From Erythrophleum ivorense (taxonomy: Eukaryota > Streptophyta > Magnoliopsida > Fabales > Fabaceae), in assembly GCA_026724425.1 (NCBI GenBank), contig JAIUCV010000284.1, positions 682,001 through 746,000 on the forward strand: 64,000 bases of DNA. The letters are read 5' to 3'. The position numbers were made by a program, and so were the translations under genes. Numbering within the stretch: the stretch's first letter is position 1; every line of letters starts with the position of its first letter. Below, one piece after another: positions 21,216 to 32,873 of this stretch. The notes beneath the pieces are model-generated. The model saw only the letters and a list, made by a program, of their open reading frames with translations, was not told the DNA's origin and did no database searches.

Positions 21216-23715
21216 ACCCCCTTCCCTCTTCCATCTTAATATCTTTAGGTGGAGCACAAGAAGCCAAAAGTAGAAGCCAAGGCACTTGATAGATCATACT
21301 TTGCCATTAATATAATTTTTGATGTAAAGGGACATCAAAGTTTATATATACATGTTATTTTGAGATATTAATGTTTGAGCAAATGTAAAAGTAGATATAT
21401 GTAATGTATAAACCAAAATTGGAACTAAATCAATAAGAATAGGTGTTTTGAGTACTTGGAGGGCCACTCTTGAATATGTATTATGGCTTGTGGCATGGTG
21501 AGTTTTCAATGATGACAGTTTGGACCACTTGGAAAGCCCATACATGTTATGTTTATTCTTTAAAATTTTCCCAAAAGGTGGTAGAAAAGTTAGGAAGCCA
21601 TTTGGACTAACTTTGATCCTTATATTGTGCCAAATTTCCATATTTTTGAGTTACGTCAAGATCTAACCAAATGAGCTCTGTAACGTCTGATTTTTCGTAA
21701 AATACCGAAATGAGTCAGTTTTCAAAGCAAGTCCCCTGAGATGAGTGATTCAAGGCCAAATAAAATTGGGAGAAAATTTTAAATAATAGAACATGAGGAT
21801 TTGAGCCTTGAGTTGCCTAGAAACCAGGGTCAGAGTGATTCGAACAAATTGCCGAAAGGCCAGTGGCATTTTTGTAAATAAGTACAATTTTGGAGAAGCA
21901 CCTAGGAGTGCTTTTTAAATGGAAATTTTGAGTTGCCCAGGGTTCTTAGAGGCCCTAAAAACCATGGGAAGCCTCGGGACCGGTAAAGCCCCTCTGGTGT
22001 ACACTTTCCGACGTCAGTTGACCCAAACTTTGACCGATTCGTTCGAAAAGGTTTAGCCTCCGATTTGAGTGATTCCAAAAGTATTTTATTAAATTGGGAA
22101 CCTATTTGTTATGATGGAAAAGACAATTCTCAAAAAGGAGCTAAAACGAAGGAGAAACGAAAATGCAAAGTATGAAAGGGCAAAAATGGAATTTAAGTGT
22201 TAAAGGAAGCTTCCAAATTCTTTTACAAGTCACGTTCTTTCTCTCCTTCATTAAACTGACTTGCTTCTACCCATTTTCAGAGAAAAACTCCAGCTTCTTA
22301 GGCGCACAAGAGAAAGAGGATTTTGGAGGAAGAAATTCAAGAAAAAGGTAAGAAACTTTAAGAAATTCCATATCTTTCCTTCTTGAAACTTGCTCCCCTC
22401 CTCTCAAGCTTTCTTTCTATGGTTTTAATGGAGAGTTTGGTGCTATTTTGGGGGCAGAATAGAGAGGGAAATTTCGAAAATTGAGGGAGCAAGCCAACTA
22501 AGTGGAAGAGCAAGCAAAGAAAAACAAGAAAACAAGGTAAAACTTCCATTCTTTGGTAGTTTCTTCCTCCCCCTCCCTCTTACACGAATTTGGCCACCAT
22601 GAGCCCAAGTCTTAGGGGCTATTTTCTGTCCAATTCATGGAGGGATTAGATGTTTTAGGTGGCAAAGATTAAGAATGAACTAATAGAATCAAGGAAGGGG
22701 CATTAGGAAACAAGATGGAACCATTAGGGATCCAAATGCTCCTTTGCAAATCTGATTTAACATGAATGTTCTTAGGCTTAAATGAATGTTTAAATGTGCT
22801 CCTAAGATCCCTAAGAGGTCCCCCCCTATGCCTCTTCCTCCATGAAAACAAACAAAACCCCATTGAAAGTCATAAACCTAGAAGTTGGAAAAGTGTAGAG
22901 CACTTAAGGAGATTGTAAAAAATGATTTAATCCATAAGTTCCCTTAGCTATTTAAGTGTTCCCTTGACCTCCTACAACTCTTAACAACCTCCCTAAATGG
23001 TTCCTCCATCAAGGAAAAATCAAGAAGTCATTAAATCCCATTTATACTCTAGGTTTTGGCCAAGTAGGGATGGCATAGTTAGGGAGAGTTTTAAATTTTT
23101 CTAAGCCCATTTTTGAGTCATATATGATGCATGAATGTGAGAGGAAGCTTTGGGAAAAATTTAGGAAGCTTAGAGAATGAGTTAGTGCTTTAGGTTCCAT
23201 ATTATCACCTAAAGAAGCAACATGATATTAGACCCTTTGTTTTAATGATGTGATGACTCCAAGAGGCTTAAAAGGAGTCAAGAATCATATTTGAAAGGAA
23301 AGGATGAGGCCTAGAAGTCATTTGAGGGGTGTTGCTTCATTAGGTGCTTTTATGGACCATAATGAGGTTTATAGGATAACCTAGTGTCTAAGCAAGTGAT
23401 GTGACCTTAGAAATTGTTTCATAAACCTAATTAGCTTCCTTAAATCATGTCTAGGCCAAGAGGAACCTTCCCCACACTTTTGTGGGTGTGTAGCCGAAAA
23501 GAGGAGCTTAAATTCAAAGGGAAAAGTGTGTGAATTTGTGCAAGGTAGCTCTTTCCACCTTCTCTCATGCATGGATATGTGTTTAGCCTATTTTATGATA
23601 TGTGTATGTGTATTTTTAGCTATGAAAAGTATGCTAGCATGCTCTTATATACCATGACTCTTGATGCCACATTATGCTTTCAAATGAACATATGATGTGT
23701 GATTGAGCTTGCTTG

Positions 23716-23910
23716 AGTGTGGAGAGGCCAAGAACTCTTCCCCATGGTGAGGATGAGCCAAAAACCCTTGACCTTGGTTAAGACAAAGTAAGGAGTCTCC
23801 CAAAAGCAAAGTGGACTCCCAAAGAGTGTGGTTGAGTCTAAAGATTTCAAAGAATGAGTAAGGCAAGTCTAAATACCATGGAGAGAAGTGTGAGGCCAAT
23901 CCAAATACTT
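23716..23910 (+). repeat. Minisatellite block of the family
   Basis: Degenerate 30-36-bp units (GGTGAGGATGAGCCAAAAAC, then GTCTCCCAAAAG, GTGGACTCCCAAAG and further variants). Confidence 0.55.
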
Positions 23911-24109
23911 GGTGAGCTCTTGAATGCCTTGTATGATGTGTTTCTATGCCAAGCTTGATTTTAAATGTTTATGACTTCTATTTTTTCCACACATGCATTC
24001 ATAAAACTTGCTTGCACATATTATATGTGATGGAATGGGAGATGTGTAACAGCCAAGAAAAGAGAAAAGAAAAGTTAAAAATTTTTGAAAAGCTAAAAAT
24101 TTTCTAAGT

Positions 24110-24365
24110 CTTCTCGCCATAGCGAGAAATGGCCTCGCCATAGCGAGAATGCCCCCTTGCCGTAGCGAAAATGCTCCTAGCTATAGTGAGTGCGGCATTC
24201 CATATAAAAACCAAGAAATTGCTCACCGTAGCGACGCTATAGCGAAGGCAGAGGTCTGGAACAGGCCCGAGCTCGCGCGTAGCGATGCCATAGCAAAGGC
24301 AGAGGTTTGGAACAGACACGAGCTCGCCGTAGCGAGGGTAATGGCTCGCTATAGCGAGAGCGGTC
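24110..24365 (+). repeat. Array of TCGCTATAGCGA palindromes
   Basis: About ten imperfect copies (CGCCATAGCGAGAA, GCCGTAGCGA, GCTATAGCGAGA). A local duplication of the segment carrying GCAGAGGTCTGGAACAG (about 24247 and 24299) is absent from the 7131-7340 array. Confidence 0.8.
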
Positions 24366-25089
24366 CAGAAAAGCGAGAAAAAGAGAATTTGACTTTTTAA
24401 AAGCTTCCAAATCTCTTCTTTCTTCTTCTAACCGACTCAAGCTCGCTTTAGGAGAGAGAAAAGGGCGGAGGAGAGAGAGAGAAGCTTAGGAGAAGAAGAA
24501 AGGACAGGAAAGGTAAGGATTCTCATAGCTTTTCTCTTCACATGTCACCCTTCTCCCCTTCCCCTCTCTTTCCACGGTTTAGATAGCAAAGATGTTTAGG
24601 TCTTGAGTTTGGTTCAGACGAGAGAGAGTGGGAAATCACTTTTGAGAGAGAGATTAGAAGTTATGTAGTCTTCTCTTTCTTACTTTCCTTTTTTAAAAGC
24701 TTGAGGAGTTTGAGAAAAGAGAGAGGTTAGTTAATGGATTCTAGTGAGAGAAAGAAACCTAGTTGAGAAGCTCAGTAGGGTTGATTAGAAGAGCTCCCTA
24801 GCTTAAGAATCAAGTATTAAGGAATTAATTCCATGCTTTTGTGTGGTTAGGCTCAAGAGAAGTCCCCCATCTAGAAGTGGTAGTGAAATCCACAAGGGAG
24901 GAGACAAGTAAAAGAGGAAGTAGTGAATAGCTAACAAGGTAGTTCTCTCCACCTTCTTTCATGCATAATTGTGTGTTTACATTGTCTTACTTGTATGTAT
25001 GTATGATATAAGTTATGAGAAGTGTGTTAGCATGATGATATATTATGAAGTGAAATGATGATTTATGTGATTTGTTTTGGTTTGCTTGA

Positions 25090-25280
25090 GGAATGGAAAA
25101 GCCAATAACCCTATAGCCAAGGTGAGGATAAGCCAAACCCTCCAGTTGGTTGAGACAAGAGTAAAGAGTCTCCCAAAAGTGAGGTTGACTCCCAAAGAGT
25201 AAGGGTTGAGTCTAAGGACCTCTTAAGAATGGGTGAGGCAAATCCAAAAGCCACAAGTGAGTGGGTGAGGCTAATCCAAG
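25090..25280 (+). repeat. Minisatellite block of the family
   Basis: Degenerate 30-36-bp units ending in GGGTGAGGCTAATCCAAG. It aligns with 8070-8258. Confidence 0.6.
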
Positions 25281-25466
25281 TACTTAGCAAGCTTCCAAAT
25301 GTTATGTATGGCCTACTCACATGTTGAGAATGTTTTTCCTTTATGCATGGCCAATTCACGTGTTTTAAATGCTTCCATCATGATTTTATATGCTAACATG
25401 CCATACATGCACAATAAGACTTGTTTGCATGCTATATATGTATGATTGAATGAGAGATAAACTACT

Positions 25467-25483
25467 GAGATTCTCCGAATCTC
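25467..25483 (+). repeat. Conserved family hairpin
   Basis: GAGATTC-TCC-GAATCTC, a perfect 7-bp stem with a different loop from the 8444 copy. Confidence 0.65.
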
Positions 25484-26054
25484 ACCCTCCCTCTCCACCA
25501 TCCAAACATGCCAGGTGGACCAAGTGAGGTAAGAGATGGGAACCATCATCAAGCATGAGGCTAGGGAGACTACAGAAAAGTGTAAAGGAATTTCTTGTAA
25601 ATACATTGTACATGAGACAAGTGATGTAAAGTAATGATGTAACCTTTATGAATGATTGTAAGCTAATGCATATATGATGAATGTATGAGAATGAGGCCTA
25701 TTATGAATGAAGAAGTAAGTCTTGAAGGTGAAAAGCTCCATGCTAGCATAGGCCACATGAGTGCATAAGTGGGCATGGGGTAGTGAGTCTCTCCAATCTG
25801 GGTTGTTAGACACTTGAGCCATGATTGATGGCCCCTAGAGATGCTTTCTCATGTGGTCAAAGGGTCATAGAGGTAGAAGAACCAAGATTGGATCCCATGA
25901 GCCCTATTTTTAGCCAAGAAAGTGACTTTTTGCACATGATGTCAAAGGTTAACCATATGACCTCTTCTTACTATGAAATTTGACATGTTACTAGATCATG
26001 TTTAGAGCTTTTTGGGAAGCTAGAGTTCATGTCATTTAGAGGTCTATAGCATTT

Positions 26055-26640
26055 TCTATGATTTTTCAAAGTTGGCATCAGAAATTCGGATTTCAAAAAA
26101 CACTGTTCATTTGGTCAGTTTAGAAACCGTGTCATCCGAGGGGCAAACGTAGTCCAATGGATACGAAATTTTATACACAGAAACTAGATAGTCACAGTGA
26201 CTTTTAGGAACTGGAAGCACCTCATTTAGAGGTCTAGAGAGGAAGATATACAATTTCAAAGTTCCAGCCCAGAATCAGTCATCCTACCAGACCCGAGGTA
26301 CTGTTTCATCAGTTTCCGGGAGTTTGGTTCGATGAACTGATCTGGAGATATTTTTCATCTCTAGCTAACATCCACATCTTTCCACAGTGATCTCGTCTAT
26401 CAGCATTGGATTTTTGTGGAATTAGTTAGGCAATTTCAAAGTCCATATCAGTAAACTGTGACAGCAAAAGAGCCCCTCTGACCAGTGGACGATTTTTGAT
26501 GTCAAACGTATGATATGTGAGATATTGAGACTTCTACATATTTTTAGAATGAAGTAGACGTCTTAAGATTTCTAGAATGACCAAGATTATGCAATTATGA
26601 TGTTTCTGCATTTAGCTATGAATTTCCAAACTTAGCCCAG
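26055..26640 (+). repeat. Four degenerate 180-190-bp tandem units
   Basis: Equivalent CAAA words start at 26067, 26257, 26437 and 26627, so the spacing is 190, 180 and 190 bp. Confidence 0.75.
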
Positions 26641-26944
26641 AAATGAAGCAAAATCTGCCAAGAACGAAAATGTATGTCTCAAATCCCTTTTTGCTTTCCA
26701 TGAGTTTAAAGCATGTTGTTGGGATTGAAATGAGTCTTAATAGTGAAATTAAGCATGAGGATGTAGAGAAAGAGCTCACCCGGTCCATGTGACTTCAAAG
26801 TGGAAATCTACCCATACATGATGCCATAGAAAAGAAACATAAGGTAGAGCAAATGACCTCCCTTGTATGCTTAGCATGGGTCTATGAGTATGTAAGGCAT
26901 GATGGGTATGAGCTAGAAAGTAAGGTGTTACAAGATGAGCTATT

Positions 26945-26960
26945 GAGATTCTTGAATCTC
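26945..26960 (+). repeat. Conserved family hairpin
   Basis: GAGATTC-TT-GAATCTC with a two-base loop. It is identical to the inverse of 183-198. Confidence 0.6.
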
Positions 26961-27544
26961 ACTCCCTCCTCTTAAATGTCCTAATATGCTAGGTGGACCA
27001 AGTGGACATAGCAATGGGAGCCAATCACATTGAAGGAAGAAGATGGCCACCCTTATACTTGATTTTTGTGTTTTTGACTCATAATGAGACTTCATGATGT
27101 ATATTATGATTGTAAATAGTCTATGACCCCTTGGACAAATGTAAAAATGGTATTATGTGATAGATAAATGAATGAGTATAGTGTATGTATTCTAGATCAT
27201 AAAGTGAGTGTTTATGCCAATGTATGAATTGAGAAAAGCTTGGTGTAATGTGTATGAGTGAGGGTGAGGAGGCCAAAATGAGATGCAAATGGTTTGTGAC
27301 CATTTGGGCAGCTCCCACAAGTCTTAAATATGCTTTTAAACTTGCCCAAAAGGTGCCAAGACCAAGGGAAATCCATTTGGCAATTTTGGTACCCAATATG
27401 GAGCCAAAATTGACCATAATGGAACCCTATACCATTTTTTAGCCAAATGAGTTAGTATTGCCCTGAAACTTGGCATGAAATTAGGTCTCATTAAGAGCTT
27501 TTTGGGAAGCTAAAGATCATAATTTTCGGAGACCTAGAGAATAT

Positions 27545-28125
27545 TTGATGAATTTTCAAAGTTGGGATTTTTCATGGATTCTGGTATGGGTACTGTTCAT
27601 ACTGACAGTTTTGAATTCTGTGTCACCTGATGGCCAAATAGTGTCTAATGTTTATGAAATTTTACATGCATAAACTATAGGTCATAAGCTTTTTGTGGCC
27701 ACCAAGATCACCTCATTTGGAGGTTTGAGCAGTGAGTTATGCATGTTTGAATTAACTGTCAGTATCAGTAGCGCCCCATGAGTCCAGTTACTGTTTCATA
27801 GGGTCCAACTAACTAAACGTATCTGTTTTATTCTGGAATTATTTTTACTATCAAGTTAATATTTGTATCTTTCCAGAATGACTGAATGTGTATGATTTCT
27901 ATTTTTATAGAATTAGTTATGAATTTCAAAAATTTGTATCAGTAAACTGAACACCAAGGCAGCCAGTGACTCTGTAGCTTTTTGGATGTCAAACATTCTT
28001 GTGTGATGAATTTTATGACCTGGGCTATTTTTAGTGTGAAGTAGACATCCTAAGGTTTCCATAATGATGAAGATTACATGATTTCGAATTTTCTAGATTT
28101 AGTTATGATTTTCCAAAGTTGGGTC
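27545..28125 (+). repeat. Degenerate 180-190-bp tandem units
   Basis: Equivalent words (TTTTCAAAG, ATTTCAAAA, TTTCCAAAG) have their C at 27557, 27927 and 28114. That is 370 and 187 bp apart, with one more diverged unit in between near 27745. Confidence 0.65.
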
Positions 28126-28494
28126 AGAAAATGGAGCAAATTTGGCCGAAAATGTGCTTGTTTATTTTGAGCTCCATTTCGGTTTTCATGGGTTGTAGGC
28201 ATGTTTTTGTAATACAAATGAGTTGTAATAATGAAATTAAATATGAAGTATAGTATGAGCTCACACAGTCCACGTGACACCAAATTGAATTTTTTTGACA
28301 TAGCGCAACGCGAAAAAAGTTTATTATTTTCATCCCCTTTTCATATGATCTTGTGGGATTAATAATACAAAGCTTATAAAGGGCATCAAACGAGTTAGAA
28401 GTTATAGTATTACAAGCTCCTCTTGGCCTAAAATTTAGCATACATATAGGTCTCCTCTAGAGATTTTTGGAAGCTAAACTAAATTTTATTTAGA

Positions 28495-29090
28495 ACTCTA
28501 GAGAATTTTTGGTAAATTTTTAAAATTGACAAATTTTGATAGAATTGGCATTATTATTGTGCAAATGGTCAGATCCTTTGTCTCTGTCATTTGTAGGTTA
28601 AATGGTGTCCAATGGTATGAAATTTTACAGGCATAAAATAGATATGATAAGCTTTTTTAGCACTTGAGAGTACCTTATTTGGATTTATATAAAGGTAGAA
28701 ATGAATTTTTGAAATTCTAGATTATTATTAGGAGTGCAGCCCGATCTCCATTACTATTTCATAGGTTTTCATGCCCTAGTTGCTTCTATTTTGGTCTAGA
28801 ATTATTTATCCTCTCAATTAACATTCATAGATTTCTCGAATGGTATGGTTTTTCGAGATATTATTTTTTTAGATTTAGTTATGAATTTTTGAAATTTATA
28901 TCAGTAACCTGTGATATCAAACCTGGGTAGCCGGACCTTTTGAACCCTTTTGATATCAATCATGGTCCAATTGGGGTTTCATAGGCTAGAATGAATTTTA
29001 ATTATAGTTGACATCTAGAGCTTTCTAAAAAACTATCATTTGCTTGATTTTGATTTTTCTAGAATTAATTATGATTTTTCAAAGTTGGTG
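28495..29090 (+). repeat. Degenerate 180-190-bp tandem units of the outer element
   Basis: TTTTTNAAATT-like words recur near 28517, 28702, 28888 and 29076, about 185-188 bp apart. Confidence 0.55.
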
Positions 29091-29377
29091 TCAAAAACTT
29101 GAATTTTAGACCCACGAGTAACTTGCAATTTTTTTGATTTTTGGTTCCAAATATGTGGTTCATAGATTGTTTTATGATATGTATGAGTTGAATAGATAAA
29201 GTATGAGTGGAGAATGATGTTGGTGTGTTTATATAGTCCACGTAATATGAAAGGGAAATTTCAAGCCCTCCGTAATGCGAAAAAATGCTACTACTTTATC
29301 CCTTTTCTTGGAAATTAAATGGAATCAAGCATGAACAATAGTCTAATGAGGCCAATGTATTATGGCATTATAGTAAG

Positions 29378-30416
29378 TAGTTATATTGGGAAATTAGTAC
29401 TCATGCTCCTTTTCATTGAAAAATTTTTGGGTTAAGAGTTAAGATTTGATCTACACATATAGGCCTATTATACTAATGAAAATTTAATTCTTGACACTTA
29501 GGGATATGTGCATATGGTGAATACAATAATTTTTTTCCCTTTTTGTCTATAGCTCTCATCGATCACTTAACACTTTAAAATTAAAATTTTAATTTATACT
29601 TTTTTCCAAATTTTTCTAACAGTGATTAAAAACTAAGTCATCAGGAAGCAAAGTTTGGAGTGAGACTACTAGCTGGGATAGGAAGGTTAATTAGAAAAAA
29701 CGAGTGTATTTCTGGTTAGGTTCTGCAAAGCCTAATGATAATTTGACATCTAATAAAATTTCTTCCCAGTTTGGAGAATGTCGTTCATCCCTTTCTCATC
29801 TTGCTATTGCCAGAAATCATGATTGAAGGGGAAAGTCTAGAGTTATTTTCTTCTTTGCCTTTTTTTTTCATTATCTCATTAATTTGACTTTATTATTTTG
29901 CTCCTTTAGGCATGAATTTATGTTATTATTTTATTGATTTGTTATTTTTTCTTTATTTTTTTATTTTTATTATATTTTTTAACATAAATAGGTTATATTT
30001 TTAAATTTTTTAATCTCATTATTTATGTTATACATAAGAAGATTTTTTTATTGTTACTTATTCCATTATTAATTTATTTAAATTTCTTATTAATATTTAA
30101 GAAAAATTACCCATGATTAAAAATTAAAATTTTTTATTAATATTTAACATTATTAATAGATTTAAATTTTTTATTAATGTTTAAGTCATTCTTTTATTGA
30201 AAAAAAAATTACCCATATTTAAAATTTAAGAATACTTAACATTCAACTTCTATTTTCCTAAATTATATTAAGCTTCCACTATCATAAAAAAATAAAAAAC
30301 AAAGGGCTTATAAATAATAAATAAGAAGACATTAAGATTGAAATTAAAAAAACTTAACCAAGTTTAAAATATATTTAATAAATATATATTAGTTTTGTTA
30401 TTTTTTATATTATATG
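29378..30416. other. Gene-free interval
   Basis: AT-rich DNA between two elements. It contains long T-rich and TTATT tracts after 29860. I see no gene, RNA or element boundary in it. It is part of the sequence into which the outer nest and the Tat/Ogre-like LTR inserted. Confidence 0.5.
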
Positions 30417-31211
30417 TGTGAACACTGTATTTTGTCCGGACATACTCCAAAAATAATAATAAAATTAAACTAATAAAAAAATAATAAAAAAATCAAAGGA
30501 GGAAGAACCTAAAAATAGAACAAAAAATAAAATAAAATAAAATAAAAGCCAATTAATCCAAAATTGAAATAAAAAAAATCAATCACAAATGGAGTAACAA
30601 AAGTTTAAAATAAATGGAATTAAAGAAAATAAAAATCAAAAGAGACTAGAAAAAAAAGAGAGAAAAAGAAATGAATTAAAAAAAAAAGTAAAATCCCACA
30701 AATGAAAACAAAAAAAATAACACCAAAAAATAATAACTAAACCAAAATGAAAAAAAAAGAAGCAAAAAATTTAATTATCAAAAAGGACTAAAAAAAAAGA
30801 GAGAAAACCCAAAACAAAAAAATTGGAGCTTAATTTAGTAGAGTAAAAAAAAAAAACCCACTTCTAACTTAATCTAAGGCCCAGAACCCAAGCCAAAAAA
30901 AAAAAAAAACAAACAAACAACAAAAAAGAAACTCATTTCCTTTCTTAGCCCAATCACCCTCAGCCCACGATAAGCCAGCCCAAGCCAAAAAAAATCAAAA
31001 TAAAACAAAATTTTCAAAGCAAAATAAGTTAAGGGTCTAAAATCAGCTCAAAAACGGATATAAAGAAAAATCAAAGAGCAGGCCCAATCAGCTCTAGCTG
31101 GACCCAATCACTCGAGCCCATTCTCAGGCCCACAGAAACCCTACCCGTTTCTTTTTCTCTCGGGCACGCTTCTAAAGGAGGGGGACCACACACAGAGTCA
31201 GACACTGACCA

Positions 31212-31298
31212 ACGCATAGACGCACAGACGGATTGGGGGGCAATAGACAAGGGCACAGGATACGGGGAGGCAGAAAAGAAAAACGCATAGACGCACAG
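31212..31298 (+). repeat. Short direct repeat in LTR leader
   Basis: ACGCATAGACGCACAG occurs at about 31212 and again at about 31283, inside the GC-rich leader. Confidence 0.7.
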
Positions 31299-32789
31299 CT
31301 CTCAGTGGGGGGGGCGCGCGATTTTGAAGGAAAAGATGGACACACACAGACAAAAGACGCACAGACACACACAGGGAAAAAGGAACACACGCAAAAGGAG
31401 AAGGGAGGAGCACTCTGAGTTTTGGAGATAAAAGGAGGAGCAGAGAGATTGATTGGGGGGCGAACAGAAAAAGGATGGAGGGAGAAATCGGAAGGGGGAC
31501 TGGGCGAGTGACAGAGAAAGAATTGAGGAGAGGGAGATTCAGGAAGAGGGGGAGACCACGGCTTTAGGGATTTCGAATCGGAGTCACAGAGGAAGAAAAG
31601 GGGAGACTGAAGCAGAGAGGGAGATCGACGAGAAGCAAGGGAGGATTCAGGGAAAAAGAGAGAGAGCGACGGGTAGATTGGATTTCGGGGGGGTTTGAGT
31701 GAGCCGAAGGGGACTTTTTCGGATTGGAGAGAGAGAGAACTCTAAACGGAGAAGGAGGCTCTGTTTCGGTTTTGAGAAGAACAAGATGAGAGAGGTAGTG
31801 ACTATTTGTTTCAACAAATCAACGTAGAAAGAAATTGAGAGAGATTGAAGGCAAAGGAAGCAAATCTGGCACAACAGCTAGGAAAAAAGGACTCTGAAAT
31901 CAAAGCTGTCGGATTCGAATATTGAACCTTCACCCAAGGTAATTTTGCCAATTTCATTCTTGCCTTCAAATGTTTATAAATGATGAATAAATGAGTTTGT
32001 TTGAATTTTGGAAAATCCCCCATTGTCTTATATGGCACGATTCATTATTGAATGCTTAAAACCGTGTGGCAATTTGTTGAGAAAGGATTCAGGGGATTAA
32101 AAACTATTTATTTGATTCAAATGCTAGGAGTAGATTATTTTCTGCTCTGTCCCTCATGTGCACTTGTTTTGTTTCACTGCTGGCGTGGTAATTCATTCCT
32201 TGGTTAATATTATTGATCCATGCTTGCTTGAAGGTCAAGGATATTGTTAGATGCTAGTATTAACATCTGCAAAAGTGTATTAAATGTTTTTTATGAGAGG
32301 TGTTTTTTTTATGTGTGGCCAAATCCTTGTTCATTTTCGTCGTTGTTGGTATCCTGTGCAAAGAATATGCATCTAGAATTCTGCCAATTGCTATTTCGTT
32401 TTGAGCTAAAAGCACCACATATAGCTACGTAGAATTCTGCATTTAATTGGTTGCATATTAGTGGGCTCTGCTTTGAGCTTAAAATTGGATTAAAAATCTG
32501 TGTTTTAGCATAGAATTCCATGTTCACACGATTGCATTACTTGTGATGCTATTAGCGCCGAAATCATGTGTTGCAAGCTTAGTGCCAAGATCCTGACAGT
32601 GTGTTGTGGTATGAGATTGAGAATTTTTATGCTGTAAAATTTTTTATCTTTAAGCTGCGTAGGCTTTCTTTGATGTTTTTTTAATAGCTTGAACTTTGAT
32701 TAGTTCCTATTGAAACTTGGGCCTGACCCAATTATACTTTCTTCTGTCTTTTCTGGTTCATTTGAATGTGGGGAATAACAAAATTGGCG

Positions 32790-32873
32790 AAGAGGATACA
32801 AGAAGGTGTTCTATCAGAGATCAAAGGGAAGAAGAGGATACAAGAAGGTGTTCTATCAGAGATCAAAGGGAAG
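32790..32873 (+). repeat. 42-bp exact tandem duplication
   Basis: The stretch starting AGAGGATACAAGAAGGTG at 32791 repeats at 32833 without change, so the period is 42 bp. An open frame (32806-33141) runs through it but has no recognisable protein features. Confidence 0.85.

Larger units (their letters stand above)
24045..26932 (+). mobile_element. Type A solo-LTR-like element, inner layer of the nest
   Basis: Begins TGTAACAGCC at 24045, ends AAGGTGTTACA at 26932, and is flanked by AGATG at 24040-24044 and 26933-26937; 2888 bp. Module order is as in 7046-9918: palindrome array (24110-24365), donor-like site (GT at 24513), AAGGTAGTTCTC site near 24938, minisatellite (25090-25280), hairpin (25467-25483) and four 180-190-bp units (26055-26640). 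It is nearly identical to 7046-9918. It landed eight bases upstream of the hairpin of the host type B element, separating that hairpin from its minisatellite. Confidence 0.9.
21679..28414 (+). mobile_element. Type B solo-LTR-like element, middle layer of the nest
   Basis: Begins TGTAACGTCTG at 21679, ends TAGTATTACA at 28414, and is flanked by AGCTC at 21674-21678 and 28415-28419. It is interrupted by 24045-26932. Its own length is about 3.84 kb. Modules in order are the type B block (GACCGGTAAAGCCCCTCTGG at 21979-21998), a donor-like site (GT at 22348), the CAAGGTAGCTC site near 23543, the minisatellite (23716-23910), the hairpin (26945-26960) and the 180-190-bp units (27545-28125). It is about 96% identical to the reverse-strand copy at 1-2570 over a checked 280-bp stretch. 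Confidence 0.88.
18971..29372 (+). mobile_element. Type C (mixed-head) solo-LTR-like element, outer layer of a three-level nest
   Basis: Begins TGTAACATCC at 18971, ends GGCATTATA at 29372, and is flanked by GTAAG on both sides (18966-18970 and 29373-29377). The final CA has become TA. It is interrupted at 21679-28414. Without that insertion it is about 3.66 kb. Its head carries the palindrome array typical of type A (19025-19235), immediately followed by the type B block (CCCTCTGGTGTACG, then GTTGACCCAAACTTTGACCG at 19371-19390). Downstream are the donor-like site (GT at 19704), the GCAAGGTAACTC site near 20711, a minisatellite (20875-21062), the hairpin (21199-21215) and the 180-190-bp units (28495-29090). 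Divergence and nesting make it the oldest layer here. Confidence 0.85.

Noticed and set aside
24149..24440. Open frames with repeated Arg/Ser/Ala words on both strands
   Set aside because: They are translations of the palindrome array. The same array in other copies is broken by stops, so it is not coding.
18971..29372. Full-length LTR retrotransposon with the two ends as paired LTRs
   Set aside because: The 5' and 3' parts are not repeats of each other. They are the two halves of one unit separated by nested insertions.
31071..31698. Cluster of short open frames on both strands
   Set aside because: They lie in the GC-rich leader of the Tat/Ogre-like LTR, where stops are rare by composition. 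The frames overlap one another and show no domain.
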